From: Candidatus Bathyarchaeota archaeon
GTDB lineage: Archaea; Thermoproteota; Bathyarchaeia; Bathyarchaeales; Bathycorpusculaceae
DNA: 64,000 nt
Assembly: GCA_026014725.1 (NCBI GenBank)
Contig: JAOZHV010000022.1
Location: 62,001 to 126,000, forward strand
Direction of reading: 5' to 3'
The notes below the pieces were generated by a model. The model was not told where the DNA came from, did not search any database, and saw only the letters and a program-made list of their open reading frames with translations. This document shows positions 52,582 through 62,316 of this stretch, piece by piece. Position numbers and translations under genes: made by a program. Numbering within the stretch: position 1 is the first letter of the stretch; the number at the start of each line of letters is the position of its first letter.

Positions 52582-53493
52582 TTACATGAACATCTTGTAG
52601 ATTGGATGTGTCTCGTCTAGCGGTCTTGTGCCTAAGTCGCCTGCGGCAGATGCAATATATGCGTCTGTGACTGCAACAGCTGGGAACACATATTCCGCTT
52701 GTTCGGCTGGTCCGATCATTAGCCAGTTTGCGCCTACAGTTTGCATGATTGCGTTGGTTGCGGTTCTGCATCCTAATCGGAATTCTTTACCGACGTTTGC
52801 TTTAACCCAACCCATGGTTGTGACAACGTTTCCGCTGCCTAAGCCGACTGGGTGACCATACTTTTCTTTCATGATGGGTATGGTTCTTACGGCTGTACCC
52901 ATGTCTGGAGCGAACGCGGGGATAGCTGTGTCGATGAGTGGTTTTGTGATTCCGCCTTTTTCGGCTAATGCGAGAGCTTCAACGATGACTTTCATTTTGC
53001 CTTCTAAAGTGGTGTCTTTGGGGTCATCTGCAAGGACAATTGACATTTTTATGCCGCTTTCCTTGAGATTTGCCAATTCAGCATCGGTTACGCCTTTGTA
53101 GACAGAGTTGTAGAAGCATCTGTCTTGTAGACCCATCTTTTTCGCCATTGTTGCGGCTGCCATTCGTGTCTTTGGACTCATAGCATCGAGCATTAATGGT
53201 GCGTCAGTGTGTTTTGCAACGAAGTCAATGTACTTCTCAAAAGCGAGTTCGGTTGTGCCGACGATGTCAAAAGCGAATGGGACACCTGTGATGTCGCTTT
53301 GAGTTTGCATAGTGTTTATGATTTGTTCAGCAGCTTGTGCATCAAAAATGCCTTTGTTGGCATCTTGAACCATTTTTTGACCGAGCCAAAAGATAGAACC
53401 AATCAAGAATGTGGGTAGTTCTCCCGGCTGCCCGCCTACTTTCACTTTCGCTATTTCGTATATTTTTTGTTCGGTTTGGAATTTAAAAGACAT
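52582..53493 (-). CDS. MtrH-like methyltransferase
   Basis: The 303-residue protein is collinear with MtrH, the methyltransferase subunit that moves a methyl group between tetrahydromethanopterin and a corrinoid: FKFQTEQKIYEIAKVKVGGQPGELPTFLIGSIFW at the start, LMLDAMSPKTRMAAA, AFAPDMGTAVRTIPIMKEKYGHPVGLGSGNV and MIGPAEQAEYVFPAVAVTDAYIA. The other Mtr subunits are not adjacent, so it is one of the stand-alone MtrH/MtgA-type enzymes. These transfer methyl groups from methylated compounds or to H4MPT/H4folate. It follows the corrinoid protein gene by 19 nt. Confidence 0.88.
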   Translation of the reverse strand: MSFKFQTEQKIYEIAKVKVGGQPGELPTFLIGSIFWLGQKMVQDANKGIFDAQAAEQIINTMQTQSDITGVPFAFDIVGTTELAFEKYIDFVAKHTDAPLMLDAMSPKTRMAAATMAKKMGLQDRCFYNSVYKGVTDAELANLKESGIKMSIVLADDPKDTTLEGKMKVIVEALALAEKGGITKPLIDTAIPAFAPDMGTAVRTIPIMKEKYGHPVGLGSGNVVTTMGWVKANVGKEFRLGCRTATNAIMQTVGANWLMIGPAEQAEYVFPAVAVTDAYIASAAGDLGTRPLDETHPIYKMFM

Positions 53494-53512
53494 TTTTCCT
53501 CATCTGATGGAT

Positions 53513-53941
53513 TTATTTTTTGCCTATTGCCTTCTTTGCTAGTTCAGGAGCTTCTTCTTTGTTTTTGCCGAATAGTGCACCCATTGCGTCTGCATCTTCT
53601 TTTTTAACTGCTGCGCCGCCCATGATGATGCCGATTTTGCCTTTGAGTCCGGCTGCTTTGAGCGCTTCATCTAGTTTTGGAAGGTTGTTTTTTGCTGGAA
53701 CTGTGTTCACTGAGATTGCAATTAGGTTTGCATTGTTTTCTTTTGCTTTGTCAACGAAAACTTGGGGTGCAACGCTTTTGCCGACATCAATGGTTTTAAA
53801 GCCAGCACGCTTTAAGGACCGACGGACTGCTTCTTTTGCTGTGTCATGCATATCTGGTTCAATATTGCCGATGACGACAACGCCGATTGGATTCTCTGGT
53901 TCTGGAGGCTCTTTTTCCATCATAGATTTAAGCCACGACAT
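53513..53941 (-). CDS. Small corrinoid (B12-binding) protein
   Basis: The 142-residue protein has the Rossmann-like cobalamin fold: VVVIGNIEPDMHDTAKEAV with the likely lower-ligand His32, AISVNTVPA and GIIMGGAAVKKEDADAMGA. The usual Asp-x-His-x-x-Gly is DMHDTA, with Ala in place of Gly. The N-terminal helical cap domain of MtbC/MttC-type proteins (about 80 residues) is absent, so this is the bare B12 module. It is first in an operon with the MtrH-like gene; GGTG lies 5 nt before the ATG. It is the likely methyl carrier for the MtrH-like enzyme. Confidence 0.86.
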   Translation of the reverse strand: MSWLKSMMEKEPPEPENPIGVVVIGNIEPDMHDTAKEAVRRSLKRAGFKTIDVGKSVAPQVFVDKAKENNANLIAISVNTVPAKNNLPKLDEALKAAGLKGKIGIIMGGAAVKKEDADAMGALFGKNKEEAPELAKKAIGKK

Positions 53942-54055
53942 TTAAACACCTTTTTTCCTTTTTAATTACTCTGGGCTTTTTATACTCGAATTCAATATTT
54001 AAGCTTTGACTAATAATCTCACGAAGCAAACATGCAAAACCGAGGGGGGAAGTAA

Positions 54056-56377
54056 ATGCTTGCAGTCAATAAAAAATATGATTTGGTGCTGTTAGTTTTT
54101 GCTTTCGCCTTTGTTTACCGTGCAGTTTTGATGCTTTGGGAAACTTTCCCACCTGGTGCGGACATCGGTCTCCATAACAGCGTTATTTACTCAATAACTG
54201 GGTCAGGAAACGCTGATTTCTTCTATAACTTTTATCACATTGGCGGTGGGACATCGCTTACTTTTCCAGGATACCACATTTTCGCTTCAGCAGTAATGTT
54301 GTTTACTGGGTTGCCTGAATATGTAGCGCATGCAGTGGTTGTCTCTTTGTTTTCAGCGCTGATTGTTTTGGCTGCTTTTTTGATAACTAAACGAGTATGG
54401 TCTGAGCCAGCGGCCTATATTGTAGCATTTTTAGCGGCGATTTCACGTTTTGACATCGAGATGCTTATGTGGGCGGGCTACCCAAACGTAATAACGCTAC
54501 TCTTGATTCCAGTAGTGTTCTACCTGTACTTAAACAAAGACCGCTTTTCCACAGCACCTTTCTTAGCCGCAACCTCTATTTTTGCTGGGTCAATATTTCT
54601 AACTCATTCTTTAAGCGTTGCAATGTACGTGGCCATAACCGTTTTAGTAGTGCTCTTTGTAGTGGTTAAACCAAAACTGTTAGGAACAACACCGAAAACT
54701 GGTCTTTACTGGCTGTTACCGATTATTATTGGAGCCATTCTCTTTTCTCCATTTTTAATACAGGCTGTTCCTGCATACTTAAGTAACAACTCTACATTAG
54801 CCGATGATGTTGCAACAAACGCCATCAGGATGGCAACGCTTTCAACCCGAATGCTTCCTCTCGAGTTAGTATTGCCGCTTTTCGGTGCGCTTGCAGGATT
54901 TCTTATTTTTTCAAAAAAGTATTTCGGGCGTTTTTTTGTCTTGCCAACTTTTCTTTTAGTGGTATGGCTTTTTTTGCCCCTCATATTAACGCAAGGTTAT
55001 GTGGTTGGGTTCGCAATTGATTATAACCGTTTCCTTTACTTCTTGATTTTGCCGCTAATTATTTTCATAGGCGTGCTTATCGAGCACGGGGCAGGCTTTT
55101 TTGCGCACACGATAGTTAAATACCGAGACACCCATACGCCGATATACAGTGACAAGAAACTATCACGCTTTTTGTTTTCTCTAACACATAAGAAAGTTTA
55201 CGGCGCGTTCATCGTTTTCTTTCTGCTCTTCTCATTCATTGCAATTCCAATTTTTATGGGACCAATATACAATGCTGGCCAAACAATCCAAAGCTATTAT
55301 CAGACCATGAATAAAGAGGGGTGGGAAGCTATCCAATGGGCAAAAGCCAACACGCCTGCGGATTCAGTGTTTGTTTCTGATGCGTTGTATGGTTGGTGGT
55401 TTAGCGGGTTTGCCCAGCGGCGAACGTACAGTGCTGTTGACCCACAATACCTGTCAATTAATGAGGAATACGCCAAAACCTTGTTTGCAAGAACTTTGCT
55501 TGATACGGATTATTTAATTGACAATGGCTTGGTTCAAGTCAGGGAAGACGGCGGATACATTGCAAGGCATAACCCAGAGATTTTAGCCACGCTTAATTGG
55601 ACCTATTTTCCTTTCTCTTTCTTTAATTTTGACAGCAACAATGTGAAAATCAGGTATAACGGAAACCAATTAGTAAGCTTGGCTCAACTTGAAGTGAAAG
55701 AAATGTCTTTTGAAAGTGACAGCCAACATGCTACAATCGTTGTTACTAGGGGTAACGATTACTTCACCTATACACAACTAACCACAGTTTATAGGGGGTT
55801 ACGTTTCGTTAACTTGACATCAACAATAAAGAGCACAGTTCCCGATGCCAAGTTGGAATGGGTTGATTTAGCGGTTGAATGCGAAGGAACTACGCTGTAC
55901 AATGATAAGCAGACCGTTGCTCTGATAGCTGAAGGCGTAAAAGTCTTTGGGCAATTAATATTTAATACGGAACCGTTCAGTGCAGATTTAGTTAAGCAGA
56001 GCGGTTCCGAAGTAGTGGATTCCGTGCAACTAATTTATTCACTCAATGGAATGTCTAAAGCAGAAATAACAATTTTAGCCAGTGCATATTCAGTTACCGA
56101 TAACCTGCAGTACTACAGAGATGCTAAAACCAAAAGTGACTACTTTCAGCCTATAATTATTTCCAATCTGGAACAAAATCAAAAACCAACGGCACAGGAG
56201 TTTGTACAAGTTTTTAACTATCAAACAGAAATGCAAAACTACAACGTCTCGTACATCGCTTGCAGGGCTCCTGAAATGTACGAAAAGTTTTCCAAAGACC
56301 CCTTGTTTAGCCTTGTGTTTATTAACAGCGAAGTTGCCATCTTTAAAGTTAAAGGGAACCTAAGTCAAGACGGGTGA
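54056..56377 (+). CDS. Large GT-C-like membrane protein with extracellular domain
   Basis: The 773-residue product has about a dozen membrane helices to residue 415 and an external C-terminal half. The loop ETFPPGADIGLHNSVIYS carries an acidic Asp-x-Gly of the GT-C type, followed by LTFPGYHIFASAVMLF. The segment AIQWAKANTPADSVFVSDALYGWWFSGFAQRRTYS corresponds to the region after the helices in oligosaccharyltransferase-like relatives. The beta-rich tail is unique. A strong GGGGGGAAG precedes the ATG. It overlaps the next gene by 4 nt and is its paralogue. Confidence 0.78.
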   Translation: MLAVNKKYDLVLLVFAFAFVYRAVLMLWETFPPGADIGLHNSVIYSITGSGNADFFYNFYHIGGGTSLTFPGYHIFASAVMLFTGLPEYVAHAVVVSLFSALIVLAAFLITKRVWSEPAAYIVAFLAAISRFDIEMLMWAGYPNVITLLLIPVVFYLYLNKDRFSTAPFLAATSIFAGSIFLTHSLSVAMYVAITVLVVLFVVVKPKLLGTTPKTGLYWLLPIIIGAILFSPFLIQAVPAYLSNNSTLADDVATNAIRMATLSTRMLPLELVLPLFGALAGFLIFSKKYFGRFFVLPTFLLVVWLFLPLILTQGYVVGFAIDYNRFLYFLILPLIIFIGVLIEHGAGFFAHTIVKYRDTHTPIYSDKKLSRFLFSLTHKKVYGAFIVFFLLFSFIAIPIFMGPIYNAGQTIQSYYQTMNKEGWEAIQWAKANTPADSVFVSDALYGWWFSGFAQRRTYSAVDPQYLSINEEYAKTLFARTLLDTDYLIDNGLVQVREDGGYIARHNPEILATLNWTYFPFSFFNFDSNNVKIRYNGNQLVSLAQLEVKEMSFESDSQHATIVVTRGNDYFTYTQLTTVYRGLRFVNLTSTIKSTVPDAKLEWVDLAVECEGTTLYNDKQTVALIAEGVKVFGQLIFNTEPFSADLVKQSGSEVVDSVQLIYSLNGMSKAEITILASAYSVTDNLQYYRDAKTKSDYFQPIIISNLEQNQKPTAQEFVQVFNYQTEMQNYNVSYIACRAPEMYEKFSKDPLFSLVFINSEVAIFKVKGNLSQDG

Positions 56378-58683
56378 GAGTCAACGCCTTGATGGATACA
56401 GTTGAAAGAGAGAAAAAAACCGAGATTGCATTCATCACTATTTTCTCAGTGCTCATTTTCGTTATTTTCTATTTCCTCATTTCGATGAATGGCTTAGTTT
56501 TAGGCAATGACCCTGCTGTGCACTTGGAGAAGGCACAAATCTTCTTGCAGACAGGAAAGATTCCGCTAGTAAATTTAGGTTGGACTCCGCCGCTTTACTC
56601 AATCCTGCTTGCGATACTCATGTATTTTACAGGAGCCACTGACATTGGGCAGTTAATCTTTCTGGTGAAAGCTTTAGCGGTAATTATTGATTGGCTAATG
56701 TTCATGTCAGTTTATTTGCTCGGCAGCAAGTTTTTCAACAAGAAAGTCGGTGCTTTGGCAGCGGTTTTGCTGTTGATGTGTTTTCCTATGTTTGAGGTTA
56801 ACTTGTGGGGTGGCTACACGAGTGTTTTGGGTATAGCGTTCATGTTCCTGCTCTTGTTGTATTTGCCCTTATCCCATGAAAAGTTTGGGTATTTGATTGT
56901 GACTTTCTTCGCAGCTTTTTCAATAGTTTTATCCCATCAGCTTGCTACATTTGTGGCTGCACTTGTTTTGCCGCCAGTTATGCTGTTTATGCTCATAAAA
57001 GGCAAAGGGGCCTCTCTTAAGGTTATTTTAGTTTTGATGATTGGCGGAGGCATAGCGTTTGCGCTCTATTATCTGCAGGCAATGATGGGTTATCTTGACA
57101 TGATAATTGAGCACGTGTTTTTTTCTCAGAAAACTTATACTTACCAGATTCCAGCAACCAGCCTTGAATCTTTCATGATTAATTTCGGGTTTATTTTCCT
57201 TGTTGCGTTTGGCGGCTTGTTTGTTGCTTTTAAAGTTTTGAGGGCGGCTAAGAAGCCTATTTTCTATGTAATTTTGCTTGTTAGTTTTGTTGTTCCTTTG
57301 ATTTTGGCTTGGTCTTACTTGTTTGGTTTGTACTTGCCGTTTCAATGGTTCATCTATTATGTGCTTACTCCGACGGTTGTTTTGGCAGCGGTTTTTCTTG
57401 TTTTCATAGCCGATAAGGCGGCGGCATTGTATGTTAGAAGCAGGGCGAGTTTGCGTCGCAACTGGATAAAAATAGGTGTGATTGGCTTGATTGTTTTGAT
57501 GTCGGGAGTGGTTGTTTTGCGGTCAAGCACGGTTTATGGCAAAATCATGGAGGGCAGCGTCTATTATTCGACTTCTGATGTTAAAGCGTTCGATGCAGGC
57601 ATCTGGCTAAGAGACCATTATCCTGAAAACCGCACGGTTGTGGTTACGGAGGTTCCTGGCTTTTGGTTCCAAGAGTACTCAGGCAAGCCTGTTATTGCTC
57701 AAACTGATCTTACGGTGCAGCGGAACGAGATTGCTGAATCAGTTTTGAGTTTGTCTTATGAGATTGAGCATCCGCAGACTTTAGTGAAGGCTTACGAGGC
57801 GAAGGGTGCAATTTCGGATGAAGATTATGTTTCGCTTGATCATATTTGGTATAGGGTTTCTTATTGTTCTGCTGCTGGCAACCAATTGATTTACACGCAA
57901 GATGGGGTTGACTTTAAGGTTTGGCTCTCTTCTTTGAGTAAGCAGGTTGTTTTTGATGACCAGAGTTTCCCAAAGAAGATACAGTTCACTTATTCCAACG
58001 AAAACTTCACCCTAACGCAGACGGTGCTTGTTGAGAACAACACTTACCCCGTGACAGTGGCTTGGACGTTAACGCCATTGCGAAGCGGAATCTCCAACGC
58101 TGCACTCTATCTGAGCACTTTCTTTGACCTCAAATTCACGTTCAGCAAGGCGCATATTCCTCAGGTTTTAGATTGGGTGAATCCTTGGGATGCGCCTTCG
58201 AATTTACGTGAAGTGCATGGAGAAGAGTGGGCGGTTGCTAACTTTGCTGGTTCTGATGTAGCGGGTAGTTATTTGGGGCTCTATGATGACATCAGCGATA
58301 TTGCGTTTGCTTTTCGGTTTGTTGATTTGCCTGAGTGGGGCAACATCGGTGCGTTGCCTAATAGACAGATTGATGCGGTTCGGTTCCAATACGAATTTGA
58401 TAGTTTAGACGTTAATGAGACAGTTTCTTGTTCTTATCAGGTTTTGACCATGTCAAAGAATAGTTTTCCGTCGTTGTCGCCTGAGGGGTTAGAGAGTTTG
58501 TTTGACTTAAAAACAACTGTGTTCACGGTCGCATCGAGAGATTTTAGAGACTACATAGCGCAATATGACATTGGCTTTATCGTTTATGACCGAAACCAAC
58601 TTGACACTAAAATGATTCACAGCAAGCTCTTGCAGTTAATCTATTCAAACGACAGGTATGTAATCTTCAAAATCGCAAAATAA
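56374..58683 (+). CDS. Large GT-C-like membrane protein, second of a pair
   Basis: The 769-residue protein parallels its upstream neighbour: loop VLGNDPAVHLEKAQIFLQTGKIPL with an Asp, about twelve helices, a segment WLRDHYPENRTVVVTEVPGFWFQEYSGKPVIAQTD, and an extracellular beta domain. The GTG at 56374 overlaps the previous stop; an ATG at 56392 is an alternative. The pair may form a heteromeric glycosyltransferase or act on successive sugars (inference). Confidence 0.76.
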   Translation: MRVNALMDTVEREKKTEIAFITIFSVLIFVIFYFLISMNGLVLGNDPAVHLEKAQIFLQTGKIPLVNLGWTPPLYSILLAILMYFTGATDIGQLIFLVKALAVIIDWLMFMSVYLLGSKFFNKKVGALAAVLLLMCFPMFEVNLWGGYTSVLGIAFMFLLLLYLPLSHEKFGYLIVTFFAAFSIVLSHQLATFVAALVLPPVMLFMLIKGKGASLKVILVLMIGGGIAFALYYLQAMMGYLDMIIEHVFFSQKTYTYQIPATSLESFMINFGFIFLVAFGGLFVAFKVLRAAKKPIFYVILLVSFVVPLILAWSYLFGLYLPFQWFIYYVLTPTVVLAAVFLVFIADKAAALYVRSRASLRRNWIKIGVIGLIVLMSGVVVLRSSTVYGKIMEGSVYYSTSDVKAFDAGIWLRDHYPENRTVVVTEVPGFWFQEYSGKPVIAQTDLTVQRNEIAESVLSLSYEIEHPQTLVKAYEAKGAISDEDYVSLDHIWYRVSYCSAAGNQLIYTQDGVDFKVWLSSLSKQVVFDDQSFPKKIQFTYSNENFTLTQTVLVENNTYPVTVAWTLTPLRSGISNAALYLSTFFDLKFTFSKAHIPQVLDWVNPWDAPSNLREVHGEEWAVANFAGSDVAGSYLGLYDDISDIAFAFRFVDLPEWGNIGALPNRQIDAVRFQYEFDSLDVNETVSCSYQVLTMSKNSFPSLSPEGLESLFDLKTTVFTVASRDFRDYIAQYDIGFIVYDRNQLDTKMIHSKLLQLIYSNDRYVIFKIAK

Positions 58684-58704
58684 CATTGCCGCCCTTGGGA
58701 CTTG

Positions 58705-58757
58705 CTGAATCTTGTTGCTCTGCCATAGAGCCTATCCCCCTATATAAAGGGCGGATT
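58705..58757 (-). repeat. G-rich intergenic element, class B, copy 3
   Basis: On the minus strand: CGCCCTTTATATA, GGGGGATAGG (58731-58740), CTCTATGGCAGAGCAACAAG (58711-58730). It matches the 30609 copy in the core and in GCAGAGCAACAA. Reading direction is opposite to the flanking genes. Confidence 0.7.
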
Positions 58758-58791
58758 CTTGAAAAATGAACTTTTTCTTACTCAAGAAACT

Positions 58792-58820
58792 TTGACTAAC
58801 CTGCAAAGGAGTTTAGTCAA
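58792..58820. repeat. TTGACTAA inverted repeat
   Basis: TTGACTAA (58792-58799) and TTAGTCAA (58813-58820) are exact inverted 8-mers around a 13-bp spacer, upstream of the beta-helix protein gene. A candidate operator, related to the repeat at 37069-37088. Confidence 0.45.
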
Positions 58821-58868
58821 GGAATCTTGACGAAAACCCTTTTTATCGTCAAAAAAACCTGCTGTATT

Positions 58869-60626
58869 ATGGGAAAAGTAATGGCTATTCGTGTAGTTCG
58901 GAAAACGTTGCTTTTTGCGGCGGTTGTTTGCATACTGCTGTTTTCCTTGGTCGCATTAGCTTCGGGGAACATGATGTTTCCAGAAAAACCGCCTACAGGC
59001 ATCACTCTTAAGGGCAATGGTGTGGTGGCGGGAACGGATAAGATTCAAGCCAGCGGCAACACCTACACACTTACTGGAAACATTGACGAAAGCATCATAA
59101 TCTTGAGTGACAGAATTGTGCTTGATGGAGCAGGGTACACTCTCAAAGGACATGGAAATGGAATCGGTGTTTTTGTTCAAGGCAGAGACGGCGTGACCAT
59201 AAAGAACCTTGTAATAGAAGGGTTCACATATGGCATTAAACTAACTTGGATAAGCTATGATAGCCCAACTGGAAGAAGTGTTAACATCAAAGGCAATACT
59301 TTCCGCGACAACCAGTATGCGGTAGCATTCCTAGAATCGTTGCCAAAGAGCATTGTTTCAGATAATCTTTTTGTAGGCAACACTTACGCTGTTTACAGCC
59401 CTAAAAACGCGGTTTTGAGAGGCAACGAGTTTAGAAACAACGACTACTGCATATGCGACGACTACAACTACAACGACGCGGACGCCTCTAACACTGTAAA
59501 CGGCAAACCCCTCTACTACTGGGTTAACCAGCAAGACAAAACAGTCCCCTCCAACGCGGGTTGGGTTGCACTCAAGAACTGTAGAAACATAACAGTCCAC
59601 GGCTTAAGCCTCGACGGTTGCGGAGACGGGTTAACACTTTTCAATACAAGTGGCTCAACGATTCAAGGAAACATAATAGCAAACAATGTTCATGGCATAA
59701 GGCTATTGAACTCCAACGGTAACACCATCACAGAAAACACAATATCTGGTTCAAGTGAAAACGGCATTTACTTGTCAGTCGCCAGTAACAATACGATTTC
59801 TAAGAATGAAATAACAGCCAATACAGGAGACGGGATAATTATCAAATATGACTGCTATAACAACACAATCAACCAAAACCGCATAGTAGGCAACGCTCAA
59901 ACCGGCATTACCGTAAGCTTACTCTTTCAAACTAAGCATCCAACAATCGATAATTTTCTCAACGGTACTGGTCTGCCTTTCCAACCCAAAAGCATAGTTG
60001 ATGTTTCCGTCATAAGTCAAAACATCATATCGCAGAACGGCGTCGGCATCTGGATTGATAATGGCATTTCATTCACAATCATACTAAACAACATAACCGA
60101 CAATATAGGCTGGGGCATGAAACTCGAAGGTTCCCAATGCGACAATATTATACACCACAATAATTTCATCGGCAACAACAAAGCCAACTCAACAGAACAA
60201 CTGCAGGTACGCATCGGCGGGTTCTTTAATCAAACGTACAACCGTGCCCCAAACGGCACAACTTACATGCCTCCAGTTATCGAGTATGTTGCTGGTTCTG
60301 CAAATGCTTGGGACAATGGCGTAGAAGGCAACTACTGGAGCGACTACACCACAAGATACCCTAACGCTACCCAAGCGGGAGGAACAGGTGTTGGCGACAC
60401 ACCCTTCTACATAAACGAGAATAACATTGACCGCTACCCGCTAATGGCACCAGTTGATATTTCAGACGCAAACGCCGCATTATGTCGTTCCCAGAACCCG
60501 CAAGCAGAACAGAATACTTTTCCAAGTGCAACAATCCTAATACTGTTAGCGGTAGCAGGTATTGTTGGTGGTAGTCTGCTGATTTATCGTAGAAAAGTTG
60601 GGTTTAGCTCAAAATTTTCCCGTTGA
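58869..60626 (+). CDS. NosD-like right-handed beta-helix surface protein
   Basis: After a signal/anchor (VVRKTLLFAAVVCILLFSLVALASG) the protein consists of repeated beta-helix turns of the NosD type, marked by GNxIxxNxxGIxLxxSxxNxIxxN patterns (for example GNIIANNVHGIRLLNSNGN). The C-terminus has a membrane helix and the tail YRRKVG. Such proteins are surface-exposed and may bind or cleave polysaccharides. The ATG at 58869 or 58881 fits best; a TTG at 58827 would prefix the signal with extra residues. The end overlaps the convergent amidohydrolase by 23 nt. Confidence 0.82.
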   Translation: MGKVMAIRVVRKTLLFAAVVCILLFSLVALASGNMMFPEKPPTGITLKGNGVVAGTDKIQASGNTYTLTGNIDESIIILSDRIVLDGAGYTLKGHGNGIGVFVQGRDGVTIKNLVIEGFTYGIKLTWISYDSPTGRSVNIKGNTFRDNQYAVAFLESLPKSIVSDNLFVGNTYAVYSPKNAVLRGNEFRNNDYCICDDYNYNDADASNTVNGKPLYYWVNQQDKTVPSNAGWVALKNCRNITVHGLSLDGCGDGLTLFNTSGSTIQGNIIANNVHGIRLLNSNGNTITENTISGSSENGIYLSVASNNTISKNEITANTGDGIIIKYDCYNNTINQNRIVGNAQTGITVSLLFQTKHPTIDNFLNGTGLPFQPKSIVDVSVISQNIISQNGVGIWIDNGISFTIILNNITDNIGWGMKLEGSQCDNIIHHNNFIGNNKANSTEQLQVRIGGFFNQTYNRAPNGTTYMPPVIEYVAGSANAWDNGVEGNYWSDYTTRYPNATQAGGTGVGDTPFYINENNIDRYPLMAPVDISDANAALCRSQNPQAEQNTFPSATILILLAVAGIVGGSLLIYRRKVGFSSKFSR

Positions 60627-62151
60627 CTATGACCATGCTGACTTGGATATCTTTTATTCCGTTAGGGGCAACCGTCATCGGGTCAGCGGCTAGAACCGTG
60701 AAATCAGCTAGTTTGCCCTCTTCAATTGAACCCTTAACATTCTCCTCGCCTGAACAGTAAGCCGCATTAATCGTGTACATTTTCAAGGCTTCCTCAACGC
60801 TCAGTCGCTGTTCAGAAAAACTCTTCCTTTGCACCACATCTTGTATGCCAAGCAACGGATTCAGCGGCTCCATGGGGCAGTCGGAACCGCCAGCAACCTT
60901 CACGCCTGCATCAAACAGGGTTTTGAGCGGATGCAACAACTTGGCTCTTTCACCTAAACGCTGATTTGCTGCCCAAACAGAAAATTCCGTAGCTATAACT
61001 GTTGGCTGAACAGTAACAACGACATTCTGCTGTTTTAGGCGCAAAATCAATTGCGGGTTTAGAACAGCCGCCTGCTCTATCCTAAAGCGCACCTTTGTGC
61101 TTTTTTTGGCTTGTTCAATGGCATTTAACGCTGTCTCCACGGCTTTGTCGCCCATGGCATGTATAACTGGCTGAACCCCCGTCGCCATCACCTCTTTAAC
61201 TGATGCTGCCAGCGCCTCTTTGGTGTAGAGCAGTTTGCCACTGTTGCTTGGCTCGTCACTGTAGGGCTCACTTAGCGCGGCTGTCTTCGAATCCAAATAA
61301 CCATCAACAAATATTATTGCGCCACCAAAACGCAACAGGGAACTGTTGCTTAGTTTGAGATTGTTCGCTTTCTTAATGAGCCCTTCTGGAACTATCACGT
61401 TCACTCTAACTGGAAGCAAGCCCCGACTGTGCAGTTTCTGAATTATCGGCAACTCACTCTCTGAAATAACTATCCAGTGAATGCTCGTTATGCCTGCCTC
61501 AACGATTTTTTGAAGGGCAAGAGTGGCTCCCTCCAAAAGCTCATCCAAAGACGGCTCAGGTACAGCTTGCCAAACCAAATTGGTGGCGCTGTCGCGCAGA
61601 ATGCCCGTTAACTTGCCAGTTTCACCGCTCCTGTCAATGGCGCCGCCTGAGGGCACAGCAGTGTTCTCTGTTACGCCTGCAAGTTTGAGGGCTAGACTGT
61701 TTACGGCGCAAATCATCGCTGAATCATGGTAGAGAATCACGGGATTATCTGGCGATGCAGCGTCAAGGTCAGCAGTGTTTGGCATTCTTTTTTCTTTGAA
61801 GCGGTTTTGGTTCCAACCGCGACCAACAATCCACTTGCCAGCAGGGGTTTTCTTTGCTTTCTCTTTTAGCAAGCTTTGCAACTCGCCGATGGATTTTGCG
61901 GTGGTTAAGTCCAGCCAGAGAAGGCACCTGCCAAAATCAACCACATGAACGTGTGTATCGATTAGGCCTGGAAGCACCGTTTTTCCTTTTAGGTCAATTA
62001 CCCTTGTGTTTTTGTCTATAAAGGATTTGATTTCTTGGTTTGTTCCAACCTTGGAGATTTTGTTGTTGGTTATGGCGACTGCTTGTGCCACTGGCTGGCG
62101 CGGATTCATCGTTCGTACGTTTGCGTTGATAAGTGCTAAATCGGCTGACAA
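60604..62151 (-). CDS. Amidohydrolase family protein (YtcJ-like)
   Basis: The 515-residue metal-dependent hydrolase of the Amidohydro_3 group has the metal ligands His67 and His69 in GLIDTHVHVVDFG, VIHAMGDKAVETALNA in the middle and the late Asp in VAGGSDCPMEPLNPLLGIQ. The usual N- and C-terminal beta-sandwich (ALINANVRTM and DFTVLAADP) is present. The substrate is not determined; related enzymes act on amides, ureas and imides. The start is TTG at 62151. Confidence 0.9.
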   Translation of the reverse strand: MSADLALINANVRTMNPRQPVAQAVAITNNKISKVGTNQEIKSFIDKNTRVIDLKGKTVLPGLIDTHVHVVDFGRCLLWLDLTTAKSIGELQSLLKEKAKKTPAGKWIVGRGWNQNRFKEKRMPNTADLDAASPDNPVILYHDSAMICAVNSLALKLAGVTENTAVPSGGAIDRSGETGKLTGILRDSATNLVWQAVPEPSLDELLEGATLALQKIVEAGITSIHWIVISESELPIIQKLHSRGLLPVRVNVIVPEGLIKKANNLKLSNSSLLRFGGAIIFVDGYLDSKTAALSEPYSDEPSNSGKLLYTKEALAASVKEVMATGVQPVIHAMGDKAVETALNAIEQAKKSTKVRFRIEQAAVLNPQLILRLKQQNVVVTVQPTVIATEFSVWAANQRLGERAKLLHPLKTLFDAGVKVAGGSDCPMEPLNPLLGIQDVVQRKSFSEQRLSVEEALKMYTINAAYCSGEENVKGSIEEGKLADFTVLAADPMTVAPNGIKDIQVSMVIVNGKILS

Positions 62152-62316
62152 GTCACCACATTTCCCAAGTTAATACCCGATGCTTTAAGCGCTATTGGAT
62201 ACCTGACGTAAAAAACCTTGCGTTCACACGGCAACTGCGTGATTTTTGGCTTATCTGCAAAAAACATAATAGAGCGCACAACCGTTTTTGCTTATCAAAG
62301 TCGGGGTAACCTTAAC

